35,086 nt of DNA from NCBI GenBank assembly GCA_937989875.1, contig CALKBO010000012.1:1-35086 (forward strand), given 5' to 3'. The notes beneath the pieces are model-generated. The model made no database searches and had not been told where the DNA came from. It saw nothing but the letters and a program-made list of their open reading frames with translations. Positions 25,525-33,524 of the stretch are shown in pieces; the stretch's first letter is position 1, and each line of letters opens with the position of its first letter. The position numbers and the translations under genes were made by a program. This stretch comes from an uncultured Collinsella sp. GTDB taxonomy: Bacteria; Actinomycetota; Coriobacteriia; Coriobacteriales; Coriobacteriaceae.

Positions 25525-26795
25525 TGAATCAGACCACGAACACCGCTGCTACCACCCTTGAGCAGGTCAATGCGATGCCGGCTGCCACATGGGGCTGGCT
25601 GAAGATGAATCAAACCAAGCTCGAGCTCTCTGACGAGCTTGCCGCCGCTCCCGCCGAGACCGTTAAGGTTGAGGGCTTGGACGAGCAGTTTGCTGGCGTG
25701 GCAGACGCGTTCGACGCCGCCATGGACGCCATGGCCGAGCGCTTCCCCGAGCGCCGCGCCTCCGCCCCTGGTGATGCCGCCGACCGCGCCCGCATCACAC
25801 CCGAGACCGAGCTTGACGTGCCCGCCACCTCCATCTACCAGGCCGGTGCCATCAAGCTCGAGGAGGAGCTCTCCCCTGCTGAAGCCTTCAAGACCGGCAT
25901 GGGCGAGGCTGCCTACACCTACTTGGCCGACCACGCCGCCAAGCGCATCGTCATCGATGTGCCCGCATACAAGCACGCTACGGTTACCGTGCGCGTGAGC
26001 GGTGTCGATGCAGCCGCGGCCATCGCCGCCATCGATGTCGTCGCCCGTCCGCAGGCAACGCTCGACCTACGCATAGCCCTGGACTCCCCCGTTGCCGGCC
26101 AAGGCGTCGTGGGCTCCGTGCTACGCGTGTGCGCCCACGAGTACGCCACCGTCAACGTGACCTGTACGCAGACGCTCGACGATAGCTGGATTGCGCTCGA
26201 CGACACCGGCCTGTTCCTGGACGAGGGTGCGCGCGTCAACGTGCAGCACACCGTCCTGGGTGCCGGCGCCAGCGCCACAGGCCTTGCCGGCGACCTGCTG
26301 GGCGATACCGCCAAGGTTACCATCGATACTGACTACCTGGGCGCCCGCGAGCAGGTGCGCGACTTTAACTACGAGCTGCGTCACCGCGGTCGCAAGACCG
26401 AGTGCGAGATCGACGCCAACGGCGTGCTGACCGGCACGTCCAAGAAGGTCTACCGCGGCACCATCGACCTCGTGCACGGCTGCAAGGGTGCAACCGGCAC
26501 CGAGCGCGAGACGGTGCTTTTAGCCAACAAGGGCGTCGACAACAAGACCGTTCCCGTCATTCTCTGCGACGAGGACGACGTCGCCGGCAACCACGGCGCC
26601 ACCATCGGCCACGTCCGCGACGAGCAACTGTTCTATCTCGCCTGCCGCGGCCTTGACCAAAACGCCGCCGAGGACCTGTTCATCCGCGCCAAGCTGGAGG
26701 ACGCCGCGCTTTCCGCCACCGACGAGCGCACCCGCGCAGCCGTCGTCCGCCTGGGCAACAACCTGATCGACAACTTTGAAGAGGAGCTCGCATGA
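25524..26795 (+). CDS. sufD: SufD, Fe-S assembly scaffold subunit
   Basis: ATG at 25524 shares its A with the sufB stop and has GGAAGGAG upstream. The frame is open far into sufB (to 24816), but that part is only a shadow of sufB. The 423 residues have a variable alpha-helical front and the SufB/SufD beta-helix core: VYRGTIDLVHGCKG, ETVLLANKGVDNKTVPV, CDEDDVAGNHGATIGHV and LFYLACRGLDQNAAEDL. SufD pairs with SufB and is needed for iron entry in the E. coli system. Its stop overlaps the sufS start (ATGA). Confidence 0.95.
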   Translation: MNQTTNTAATTLEQVNAMPAATWGWLKMNQTKLELSDELAAAPAETVKVEGLDEQFAGVADAFDAAMDAMAERFPERRASAPGDAADRARITPETELDVPATSIYQAGAIKLEEELSPAEAFKTGMGEAAYTYLADHAAKRIVIDVPAYKHATVTVRVSGVDAAAAIAAIDVVARPQATLDLRIALDSPVAGQGVVGSVLRVCAHEYATVNVTCTQTLDDSWIALDDTGLFLDEGARVNVQHTVLGAGASATGLAGDLLGDTAKVTIDTDYLGAREQVRDFNYELRHRGRKTECEIDANGVLTGTSKKVYRGTIDLVHGCKGATGTERETVLLANKGVDNKTVPVILCDEDDVAGNHGATIGHVRDEQLFYLACRGLDQNAAEDLFIRAKLEDAALSATDERTRAAVVRLGNNLIDNFEEELA

Positions 26796-28117
26796 TCGAC
26801 ACCGAGCACGTTAAATGCGATACCTGCACCGCGCCTGAGCCCATGGAGCTCGACGCCAGCGACGAGGCCTCGCGCGGCTGGCCCACCGTGGACATCGAGA
26901 CCAACCCCTACAAGGCGCAGTTCCCGCTGTTTCAGCAGCACCCCGAGATCGCCTTCCTCGATAGCGCCGCCACCGCGCAGCGCCCTGCCTGTGTGCTCGA
27001 CGCCGAGCGCGACTTCTATCAGCGCATGAACGCCAACCCCCTGCGTGGCCTGTACTCGCTGTCCGTCGAGGCCACCGACGCCATCGCGAAAGTCCGCCAG
27101 CAGATCGCCGACCTCATCGGTGCCTCACAGGCCAACGAGGTCATCTTCACCCGCAACACGAGCGAGTCGCTCAACCTGGTCGCCAAGAGCTTTGCGCCCA
27201 CAGTGCTCGAACCGGGCGACGAGGTCGTCATCACCATCATGGAACACCACTCCAACCTGATTCCGTGGCAGCAGGTCTGCCACGAGACCGGCGCCAAGCT
27301 CGTCTACCTCTACCCCACCAAGACCGGCCAGCTCACCACCGAGGAGGTTCTTGCCAAGGTGGGTCCCAAGACCAAGATCCTGGCCGTGGGACAGGTCTCC
27401 AACGTGTTGGGCGTCGAGAACCCAGTCAAGAACCTCAGCAAGCTCGTGCACAAGTACGGCGGCTACCTGGTCGTCGACGGTGCGCAGTCGCTGCCGCACA
27501 TGCCGGTCGATGTGGCCGACCTGGGTGCCGACTTCTTTGCCTTTAGCGCGCACAAGGCCATGGGCCCCATGGGCATCGGCGTGCTGTGGGGCAAGATGGA
27601 CCTGCTGAACGCCATGCCGCCCATGCTCACCGGTGGCGAGATGATCGATTCGGTCACCGAGCAGGACGCCGTCTGGGCGCCCGTCCCCGAGAAATTCGAG
27701 GCCGGCACGCAGGACGCCGCCGGCATCTTCGCCACGGGTGCCGCCCTTGATTACCTGGTCAACACGGTGGGTTACGAGAACATCCAGGCCCGCGAGCAGG
27801 CACTCGTCCACTATCTGATGGGCGAACTCATGCAGCTCGACTTTGTCCAGATCATCGGTTCCATCTATTGGGACAACCACCACGGCGTTGTGAGCTTTAA
27901 CGTCAAGGGCATCCATCCGCACGACGTCGCGAGCATCATGGACATGGACGGCGTCTGCATCCGCGCCGGCCACCACTGCGCGCAGCCGCTGCTCACCTGG
28001 CTGGGCGTCGAGAACCTCGCCTGCTGCCGCGCCAGCGTGGCCTTCTACAACGACAAGGCCGACATCGACAAGTTCATCGCCGGCCTGCATCACGTTTGGA
28101 GCACGTTCAATGGGTAA
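26792..28117 (+). CDS. sufS: SufS, cysteine desulfurase
   Basis: A PLP enzyme that takes sulfur from L-cysteine as a protein persulfide for cluster assembly. The 441 residues include TRNTSESLNLVA, EHHSNLIPWQ, VDGAQSLPHMPVD, the PLP lysine in FFAFSAHKAMGPMG (Lys255) and the active-site cysteine in RAGHHCAQP (Cys396). It is longer than usual by about 40 residues at the front, where KCDTCTAPEPMELD carries a CxxC. ATG 26792 overlaps the sufD stop by four bases, which supports the long start. SufU, encoded next with an 8-base overlap, is the expected sulfur acceptor. Confidence 0.96.
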   Translation: MIDTEHVKCDTCTAPEPMELDASDEASRGWPTVDIETNPYKAQFPLFQQHPEIAFLDSAATAQRPACVLDAERDFYQRMNANPLRGLYSLSVEATDAIAKVRQQIADLIGASQANEVIFTRNTSESLNLVAKSFAPTVLEPGDEVVITIMEHHSNLIPWQQVCHETGAKLVYLYPTKTGQLTTEEVLAKVGPKTKILAVGQVSNVLGVENPVKNLSKLVHKYGGYLVVDGAQSLPHMPVDVADLGADFFAFSAHKAMGPMGIGVLWGKMDLLNAMPPMLTGGEMIDSVTEQDAVWAPVPEKFEAGTQDAAGIFATGAALDYLVNTVGYENIQAREQALVHYLMGELMQLDFVQIIGSIYWDNHHGVVSFNVKGIHPHDVASIMDMDGVCIRAGHHCAQPLLTWLGVENLACCRASVAFYNDKADIDKFIAGLHHVWSTFNG

Positions 28118-28544
28118 TCTGTACACCTCCACCACGTTTATGGAGCACAACTCGCACCCCGACTATAAGTACGAGATGGATGCTCCCACGCACGAGCACG
28201 ACGGCATCAACCCCAGCTGCGGCGACGAGCTCACCTTGCAGCTGCGCGTCGAGAACGGCGTGATCGAGGAGGCCTCCTTTACCGGCCACGGCTGCGCCAT
28301 CAGTCAGGCCAGTGCCGACATCATGGCCGACCTCATCACCGGCGAGACCGTCGAGGAGGCACGTCGCCTAGCAGAGCTCTTCCTCGCCATGATCCGCGGC
28401 GAGAAGCTCTCCGAGGAGGACCTGGAAGACTTGGACGAAGCCGCCCAGCTCCAGGACATCTCGCACATGCCCGCCCGCGTCAAGTGCGCCGAGCTCGCCT
28501 GGCGCACCCTCGACGGCATGCTCGAGGGGCAAAATAATCAGTAG
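28110..28544 (+). CDS. sufU: SufU, zinc-dependent sulfur-transfer protein
   Basis: The 144 residues match SufU in length and ligands: Cys37 and Asp39 in NPSCGDE, Cys62 in GHGCAISQASADIM and Cys126 in RVKCAEL. The stretch between Cys62 and Cys126 (about residues 63-125) includes the SufU-type insertion that separates SufU from IscU. In Gram-positive bacteria SufU takes the persulfide from SufS. Last gene of the suf operon; a hairpin with a short T-run follows. The order C-B-D-S-U differs from the C-D-S-U-B order of Bacillus. Confidence 0.95.
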   Translation: MGNLYTSTTFMEHNSHPDYKYEMDAPTHEHDGINPSCGDELTLQLRVENGVIEEASFTGHGCAISQASADIMADLITGETVEEARRLAELFLAMIRGEKLSEEDLEDLDEAAQLQDISHMPARVKCAELAWRTLDGMLEGQNNQ

Positions 28545-28548
28545 TACT

Positions 28549-28568
28549 TGTCCCAAATCTTAAGATTT
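28549..28568. promoter_or_regulatory. Second copy of the 17-bp suf-region motif, with a palindrome
   Basis: TTGTCCCAAATCTTAAG repeats exactly the sequence at 23118-23134. Here the following bases turn it into a perfect 14-bp palindrome, AAATCTTAAGATTT (28555-28568). It lies five bases after the sufU stop. Role unclear: regulator site, or the end mark of a moved segment. Confidence 0.55.
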
Positions 28569-28573
28569 TTGTT

Positions 28574-28609
28574 GGCCGAATCGCTTGACAAGAGTGGTTC
28601 GGCCATTTT
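28574..28609 (+). terminator. Intrinsic terminator of the suf operon
   Basis: GGCCGAA (28574-28580) pairs perfectly with TTCGGCC (28598-28604), followed by ATTTTC. The T-run is short but lies only on the plus side, 30 bases past sufU. Confidence 0.65.
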
Positions 28610-29419
28610 CTATTCCGAGAGCTCAGCCTGTGCCTTCACCCGCGCATAAGCACGCACAATACGAGAGACGCTACTTTTGCCAATCCCCGTATATCGCTCA
28701 ATCTGACGCACCGTAAAACCGGCATCGTGCAATCCAAGAATGACGATATTGCGCTGCGCCGACGGCGCGGCTTTAACCCCGTGGAGCGGAACCCCGAGGC
28801 TCTTCGCCATCTTGTCGGCAAAGGCGTGGCGTTCCCACTCCGTCTCTTTCATATCGCCCAGCGCTGGCTCGCCGCCGTCGGGCGTCGAAAGCGAATGGGT
28901 AATAAAGCCCTCGGCAGAACCAAAAAGCTCAAGCACGCAAGAAGGATCAGAAAATCCCCTCGCGACATCAGTCGCGTCACCGTCGTAAGCGCGCAAATGC
29001 TCGGCAAAGCTGCTCCAGGGATAACGCTCGATTAAGCTGATGCCAGCCTCCTGCGGATCGGCGTGTACGGAACGAATAGCCTCCATCACCTGCCAGTCGG
29101 TATCGAGCGAACGCCGGTCAAAACGGTTCTGGAACAGATGGCCTGTGCGCCCCGTGCGTTTATTGAACCGCCGCGCGTACGTCAAAAGCAACCGGTGCAT
29201 CGCCGCGCTCATCCTGTCCTCGTAATCTGCAAGCACCAAATGCACGTGAGTGCCCATAAGACACCAGGCGATAACCGTCACGCCCTCCTCGCGGCAGCAC
29301 TCGCGCATCAGCTCCAAAAACTCCCATCGGTCTTCATCGCCCTCAAAGATGAGCTGCTTGCCCGTACCGCGGGCACAGACATGGTAAAAGCCGGTAACCG
29401 TTCTCCAAACGCGCTGCAT
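28610..29419 (-). CDS. Y1 transposase relative (RAYT-like), probably domesticated or inactive
   Basis: The 269 residues begin MQRVWRTVTGFYHVCARGTG and follow the Y1_Tnp/REP-associated transposase pattern: WCLMGTHVHLVLADYE holds the histidine pair (His58, His60), and RTGHLFQNRFDRRSLDTD follows. The next block reads AIRSVHADPQEAG where relatives have Y-[IV]-H-x-N-P; the tyrosine expected to cut DNA is serine here (Ser117). A C-terminal helix-turn-helix-like part (FTVRQIERYTGIGKSSVSRI, about 236-255) follows, probably for DNA binding. No terminal inverted repeats or target duplications are seen. It converges on sufU and is divergent from the NifU-like gene. Confidence 0.78.
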   Translation of the reverse strand: MQRVWRTVTGFYHVCARGTGKQLIFEGDEDRWEFLELMRECCREEGVTVIAWCLMGTHVHLVLADYEDRMSAAMHRLLLTYARRFNKRTGRTGHLFQNRFDRRSLDTDWQVMEAIRSVHADPQEAGISLIERYPWSSFAEHLRAYDGDATDVARGFSDPSCVLELFGSAEGFITHSLSTPDGGEPALGDMKETEWERHAFADKMAKSLGVPLHGVKAAPSAQRNIVILGLHDAGFTVRQIERYTGIGKSSVSRIVRAYARVKAQAELSE

Positions 29420-29822
29420 GGCGCTCCCTTCGCCGGGATCTGCTTACCATCCAATACAGCACGATTGAAGCGTGCCATCAAAACATTCACGCAAAACAAT
29501 ACACTCGCGCGGCCAAAGGCAGCAAACAGGCGGCGAACGGCACCGTTGCAACAGGTCAACCACTGCAACGCTTGCAAGAGCGGACCAAAAGCTTGCCCAA
29601 GACGGACCCCCTCTACGGAAGTTCATGACCACAGAACATAGAGTTAAACCGTTTCAATTAAAACTTCAGGACTTCTCGCTACGAAAACTGAGCCGTTCGC
29701 CGAATATTCCGTGCATTTCGCGGTATTATAGGGGCTGCATGTCATGTCCCTTTCGAAGGGTCGCCCGGCAATCGCCAGCCACGACCCCCAGACGGGACGC
29801 CAACACGATAGAGAGGAGAGGC
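29420..29822. other. 403-bp intergenic region upstream of the NifU-like gene
   Basis: No gene is supported here, although the plus frame of the NifU-like gene stays open back to 29472. TATTAT at 29724-29729 (in CGGTATTATAGGGG) is a plausible -10 about 95 bases before the ATG, without a good -35. Just upstream is GAATATTC, an 8-bp palindrome at 29702-29709. The rest shows nothing I recognise. Confidence 0.4.
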
Positions 29823-30557
29823 ATGCAGTACTCACAGGAAGTGGAGAACATGTGCCCCGTTGCCAAGGGTGCATACCACGGCCCCGCACCCATCCCCGAG
29901 GAGGGCAAGTGGGTCCAGGCTAAGGAGATTTCCGACATCTCCGGTCTTACGCACGGTGTGGGTTGGTGCGCACCTCAGCAGGGCGCCTGCAAGCTCACGC
30001 TGAACGTCAAGGACGGCATCATCGAGGAGGCCCTCGTTGAGACCATCGGCTGCTCGGGCATGACCCACTCTGCCGCCATGGCTTCCGAGATTCTTCCCGG
30101 TAAGACCATCCTCGAGGCCCTCAACACCGACCTCGTCTGCGACGCCATCAACGTTGCTATGCGCGAGATCTTCCTGCAGATCGTTTACGGCCGCAGCCAG
30201 ACCGCGTTCTCCGAGGGCGGCCTGCCCGTGGGCGCCTCCCTCGACGACCTCGGCAAGGGCCTTCGCTCTCAGGTCGGCACCATGTTCGGCACCAAGGCCA
30301 AGGGCGCTCGTTACCTCGAGCTCGCTCAGGGCTACGTCACCCGCATGGCTCTCAACGACAAGAACGAGATCATCGCATTCGAGTTCCTGAACCTCGGCAA
30401 GTTCACCGACGCCGTTAAGGCCGGCAAGACCCCCGAGGAGGCCATCGCTGGCGCTATGGGCCACTATGGTCAGTGGGAGAACGCTGCCAAGTACATCGAC
30501 CCGCGCACCGACGAGGAGACTCACTCCGTCGCCAGCGTGTTCCCGGTTCACGAGTAG
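29823..30557 (+). CDS. NifU-like Fe-S cluster scaffold family protein
   Basis: ATG at 29823 follows GAGGAGAGG; the open frame upstream to 29472 is not protein-like. The 244 residues contain Cys11, Cys49, Cys56 and Cys77. The stretch VKDGIIEEALVETIGCSGMTHSAAMASEIL resembles the NifU/IscU N-terminal fold in which the cysteine near a glycine-rich turn binds the cluster. The C-terminal half (ARYLELAQGYVTRMALNDKN onward) is not part of classical NifU. It lies 18 bases before a GGGtGRT gene, a pairing that seems conserved in anaerobes. It probably holds or delivers a cluster to that partner; this is inference. Confidence 0.8.
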   Translation: MQYSQEVENMCPVAKGAYHGPAPIPEEGKWVQAKEISDISGLTHGVGWCAPQQGACKLTLNVKDGIIEEALVETIGCSGMTHSAAMASEILPGKTILEALNTDLVCDAINVAMREIFLQIVYGRSQTAFSEGGLPVGASLDDLGKGLRSQVGTMFGTKAKGARYLELAQGYVTRMALNDKNEIIAFEFLNLGKFTDAVKAGKTPEEAIAGAMGHYGQWENAAKYIDPRTDEETHSVASVFPVHE

Positions 30558-30575
30558 AAAGGGAGGGAAATAACT

Positions 30576-31580
30576 ATGACTGTTACGTTCGAAGGTTACG
30601 AGCGCCGCGCTGACAAGATCAACAAGTGCCTCGCCGACAACGGCATCGCCTCCCTCGAGGAAGCTCTGCAGATCTGCACCGACAAGGGCTTCAACCCGCG
30701 TGAGATCGTCAACAACACCCAGTCCATCGCCTTCCAGAATGCCGAGTGGGCCTACACCCTCGGTTGCGCTCTCGCTGTCAAGCGTGGCGCCAAGTCCGCT
30801 TCTGAGGCTGCCGCCATCATCGGCGAGGGCATCCAGGCCTTCACCGTTCCCGGCTCCGTCGCCGAGGACCGCAAGGTCGGTCTGGGCCACGGCAACCTGG
30901 GCGCTATGCTGCTCTCCGACGACACCGAGTGCTTCGCCTTCCTAGCCGGTCACGAGTCCTTCGCTGCCGCTGAGGGTGCTATCGGCCTGGCTCTGAACGC
31001 CAACAAGGCTCGCAAGAAGCCGCTGCGCGTCATCCTCAACGGTCTGGGCAAGGACGCTGCTCAGATCATCGCCCGCATCAACGGCTTCACCTACGTGAAG
31101 ACCCAGTTCGACTACTTCACGGGCGAGCTCAAGGTCGTCGAGACCATCCCCTACTCCGATGGTCCCCGCGCCGCCGTTAACTGCTACGGCGCCGACGACG
31201 TCCGCGAGGGCGTTGCCATCATGTGGCACGAGAACGTCGACATCTCGATCACCGGTAACTCCACCAACCCCACGCGCTTCCAGCACCCCGTCGCTGGCAC
31301 CTACAAGAAGGAGCGCCTCGAGGCTGGCAAGAAGTACTTCTCCGTCGCTTCTGGTGGCGGCACTGGCCGTACCCTGCACCCGGACAACATGGGCGCCGGC
31401 CCTGCCTCTTACGGCATGACCGACACCATGGGCCGTATGCACTCCGACGCCCAGTTCGCCGGTTCTTCCTCCGTGCCTGCGCACGTCGACATGATGGGTC
31501 TCATCGGCATGGGCAACAACCCCATGGTCGGTGCCACCGTCGCCTGCGCTGTCGCCGTCGAGGAGGCCCTCAAGGCCTAA
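30576..31580 (+). CDS. GGGtGRT family protein, function unknown
   Basis: ATG at 30576 follows AAAGGGAGGG. The 334 residues contain the family-naming GGGTGRT at 260-266, followed by a strongly patterned end: HPDNMGAGPASYGMTDTMG and MMGLIGMGNNPMVGATV. Cysteines 18, 34, 64 and several later ones, plus glycine-rich loops (GLGHGNLGAMLL near 102), are compatible with a nucleotide or cofactor-binding enzyme, but no known active site is recognised. No signal peptide or membrane segment is seen, so it is cytoplasmic. It forms a two-gene unit with the NifU-like gene and ends at a strong terminator. Codons favour C-ending and common ones, as in well-expressed genes. Confidence 0.88.
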   Translation: MTVTFEGYERRADKINKCLADNGIASLEEALQICTDKGFNPREIVNNTQSIAFQNAEWAYTLGCALAVKRGAKSASEAAAIIGEGIQAFTVPGSVAEDRKVGLGHGNLGAMLLSDDTECFAFLAGHESFAAAEGAIGLALNANKARKKPLRVILNGLGKDAAQIIARINGFTYVKTQFDYFTGELKVVETIPYSDGPRAAVNCYGADDVREGVAIMWHENVDISITGNSTNPTRFQHPVAGTYKKERLEAGKKYFSVASGGGTGRTLHPDNMGAGPASYGMTDTMGRMHSDAQFAGSSSVPAHVDMMGLIGMGNNPMVGATVACAVAVEEALKA

Positions 31581-31615
31581 TCGCGCCCGCACGATGCTCA
31601 TATAGCTGAGCTTTG

Positions 31616-31648
31616 GAGCCGCTACCCACCCGGGTAGCGGCTCTTTTT
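31616..31648 (+). terminator. Strong intrinsic terminator of the NifU-like/GGGtGRT unit
   Basis: A perfect 12-bp stem (GAGCCGCTACCC with GGGTAGCGGCTC, loop ACCC) is followed by five T. It lies 35 bases past the GGGtGRT stop. Confidence 0.95.
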
Positions 31649-31836
31649 GTTTGCGCTGTCGCAGAGTAGCTAATGCCGATATATCAGTTGGGGCGAAATA
31701 CAAGATGTGATGAGATGGAGCGTCAGAGCGTCCATGACACCCACCTGCCATATTTGCCCTTTACCGATTTGCCGCGTCTTTGCGGCCCCATTGCCGATCA
31801 CCCGTGCGACAATGCGCCGGACGAGAAAGGAATCCG

Positions 31837-33363
31837 ATGGAATCGACTGATGTACTGGTAATTGGATCTGGCATTGCGGGCCTTTGTGCCGCCATCGAAG
31901 CGGCACGCACGGGTGCAACCGTCACTGTGGCAAGCGCCGGCAAGACCATGAGTGGATCGAGCTTCTTCCCGGGTACCTGGGGCCTCGGCCTCATCGGTCC
32001 CGTCGACGAAGACGACGAGCAGGACCTCATCGACACCATCCTGGCCGTCGGCGGCGGCGTTGCCGACCCCGAACTCGTCCAAACGTTCGTCCACGGCATT
32101 CCCCAAGCGATTGACTGGCTCGAGCAAGACCTGGGCGTTGAGCTCCAGCGTCCGCAAAGCGCCGAGAGCGCCCAGCAAAAGCAATTTATCCCTTGCTTTG
32201 ACCATAAGACACGCATGTGGCGCGGTCTCACCCGCAAGCCCCTTGAGAACGCTCTGACGACCTGGATCGAGTCGCTCGGCATTCGCCTGCTCCCCCGCCA
32301 TGAGCTTATCGACCTTATTGAGGACACGAACGGCAGAATAACCGGAACCGTACTCTACGACCTTACCGAAAATCGAATCGTGCCCTTTGCTGCCAAGGCC
32401 ACGGTCATCGCAGCCGGTGGCACAGGCGGCCTGTTCGAGCGCAGCCTTACGTCGGCTGATGTGCTCAGTTCCTCGCAGGCCATCGCGCTGGCGTACGGCG
32501 CAACACTTACTAATATAGAGTTCATGCAGATGATGCCCGGCTTCATCGAGCCCAGGCGTAACTTGGTCTTCAATGAGAAAACCTGGCGCTACGTGCACGT
32601 AGACCAGCCGGTAGATATTGCCGACGACAAGCTGGACGACCTGCTCGAGCAGCGCTCTGGATATGGTCCCTTCACGTCACGCTTGGCCTCCCGCGCTATC
32701 GATCTCGTCATCGATCAGGCAGGTGTCGAAGGCCTGGCACTCCACTACGACTTCCCCCGCGAGGATGTCCCAGAGTTTGTGCAGACCTTTGCCACCTGGC
32801 TGCAAGACGAGCACGGCATCGCGCCGACCGACGAGATGCGCGTTGCGATGTATGCCCACGCTGCTAACGGCGGCATCAAGATCGATAAGACCGCGCACAC
32901 GGGCGTTGAGGGCCTCTACGCTTGCGGCGAGGCGACAGGCGGCATGCACGGCGCCGACCGCATTGGTGGCTTGTCAAGCGCCAACGGCATCGTATTCGGA
33001 CGTATCGCGGGCGCATCGGCAGCCCTCACAGCGCAGAAAGAGCCTGAAGCGGCCCTGAAGACGGATATCACCCTCCCCCAGTACGGCATTGCCACAACAG
33101 ATGCCGATCGCCTGACACACAGCCTTAGGCACACGATGAGCACCTATTGCATGATCAACAGGACCGAAACAGGCCTATCCGAGGCCCTGCAACAGCTTGA
33201 AAGCCTGCAAGACAAGGCCATGGCGCTGAGCAAGCCGCATGCCGATGACAGCGAGATCGCAGCCCTCGCCCGCCTACAGTCGCAGATTCAGCTGTCGACG
33301 GAGATGGTCAAAGCCATGCGTAAGCGGACCGAAAGTCTCGGATCGCACTATCGAGCGGATTAA
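31837..33363 (+). CDS. FAD-dependent oxidoreductase of the NadB/fumarate reductase flavoprotein type
   Basis: ATG 31837 (MESTDVLVIGSGIAGLCAA) has AAAGGA upstream. The 508 residues show the FAD-binding GSGIAGLCAAIEAARTGA at 10-27, the second dinucleotide motif AAGGTGGLFE, and GVEGLYACGEATGGMHGADR with IGGLSSANGIVFGRIAG near residues 350-390. This order is that of L-aspartate oxidase and the fumarate/succinate flavoproteins; HGADR matches the substrate-binding arginine region. The C-terminal helical domain is present, so it is full length. No nadA or nadC lies near, and the substrate is undecided. It stands alone between two terminator-like hairpins. Confidence 0.85.
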   Translation: MESTDVLVIGSGIAGLCAAIEAARTGATVTVASAGKTMSGSSFFPGTWGLGLIGPVDEDDEQDLIDTILAVGGGVADPELVQTFVHGIPQAIDWLEQDLGVELQRPQSAESAQQKQFIPCFDHKTRMWRGLTRKPLENALTTWIESLGIRLLPRHELIDLIEDTNGRITGTVLYDLTENRIVPFAAKATVIAAGGTGGLFERSLTSADVLSSSQAIALAYGATLTNIEFMQMMPGFIEPRRNLVFNEKTWRYVHVDQPVDIADDKLDDLLEQRSGYGPFTSRLASRAIDLVIDQAGVEGLALHYDFPREDVPEFVQTFATWLQDEHGIAPTDEMRVAMYAHAANGGIKIDKTAHTGVEGLYACGEATGGMHGADRIGGLSSANGIVFGRIAGASAALTAQKEPEAALKTDITLPQYGIATTDADRLTHSLRHTMSTYCMINRTETGLSEALQQLESLQDKAMALSKPHADDSEIAALARLQSQIQLSTEMVKAMRKRTESLGSHYRAD

Positions 33364-33405
33364 ACCGGACACCTATCTAAAGCAGAACACAATCAATCGA
33401 TATCC

Positions 33406-33441
33406 ATGGGCCCCGTGAGCTTGAAGCAGCACGGGGCCCAT
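33406..33441. terminator. Long hairpin after the flavoprotein gene
   Basis: A perfect 12-bp stem (ATGGGCCCCGTG with CACGGGGCCCAT) encloses a 12-base loop. There is no T-run on either side, so it may be a weak or factor-assisted terminator, about 40 bases past the stop. Confidence 0.55.
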
Positions 33442-33481
33442 TCGTGTCCGCATGACAGCGTATCCTTATTCTGAATATAGA

Positions 33482-33496
33482 GCGGGCAAAGCCCGC
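33482..33496 (+). other. Small hairpin upstream of the DinD-like gene
   Basis: GCGGGC-AAA-GCCCGC is a compact 6-bp stem 28 bases before the ATG at 33525, probably in the leader of the transcript. Its role is unknown. Confidence 0.4.
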
Positions 33497-33524
33497 ATAG
33501 AAAATAGACCAGCGAGGAGGAGAT

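Noticed and set aside
27125..28150. 341-codon minus-strand frame opposite sufS
   Set aside because: Shadow of sufS; Val/Asp/Leu-rich composition typical of the antisense of GC-rich genes.
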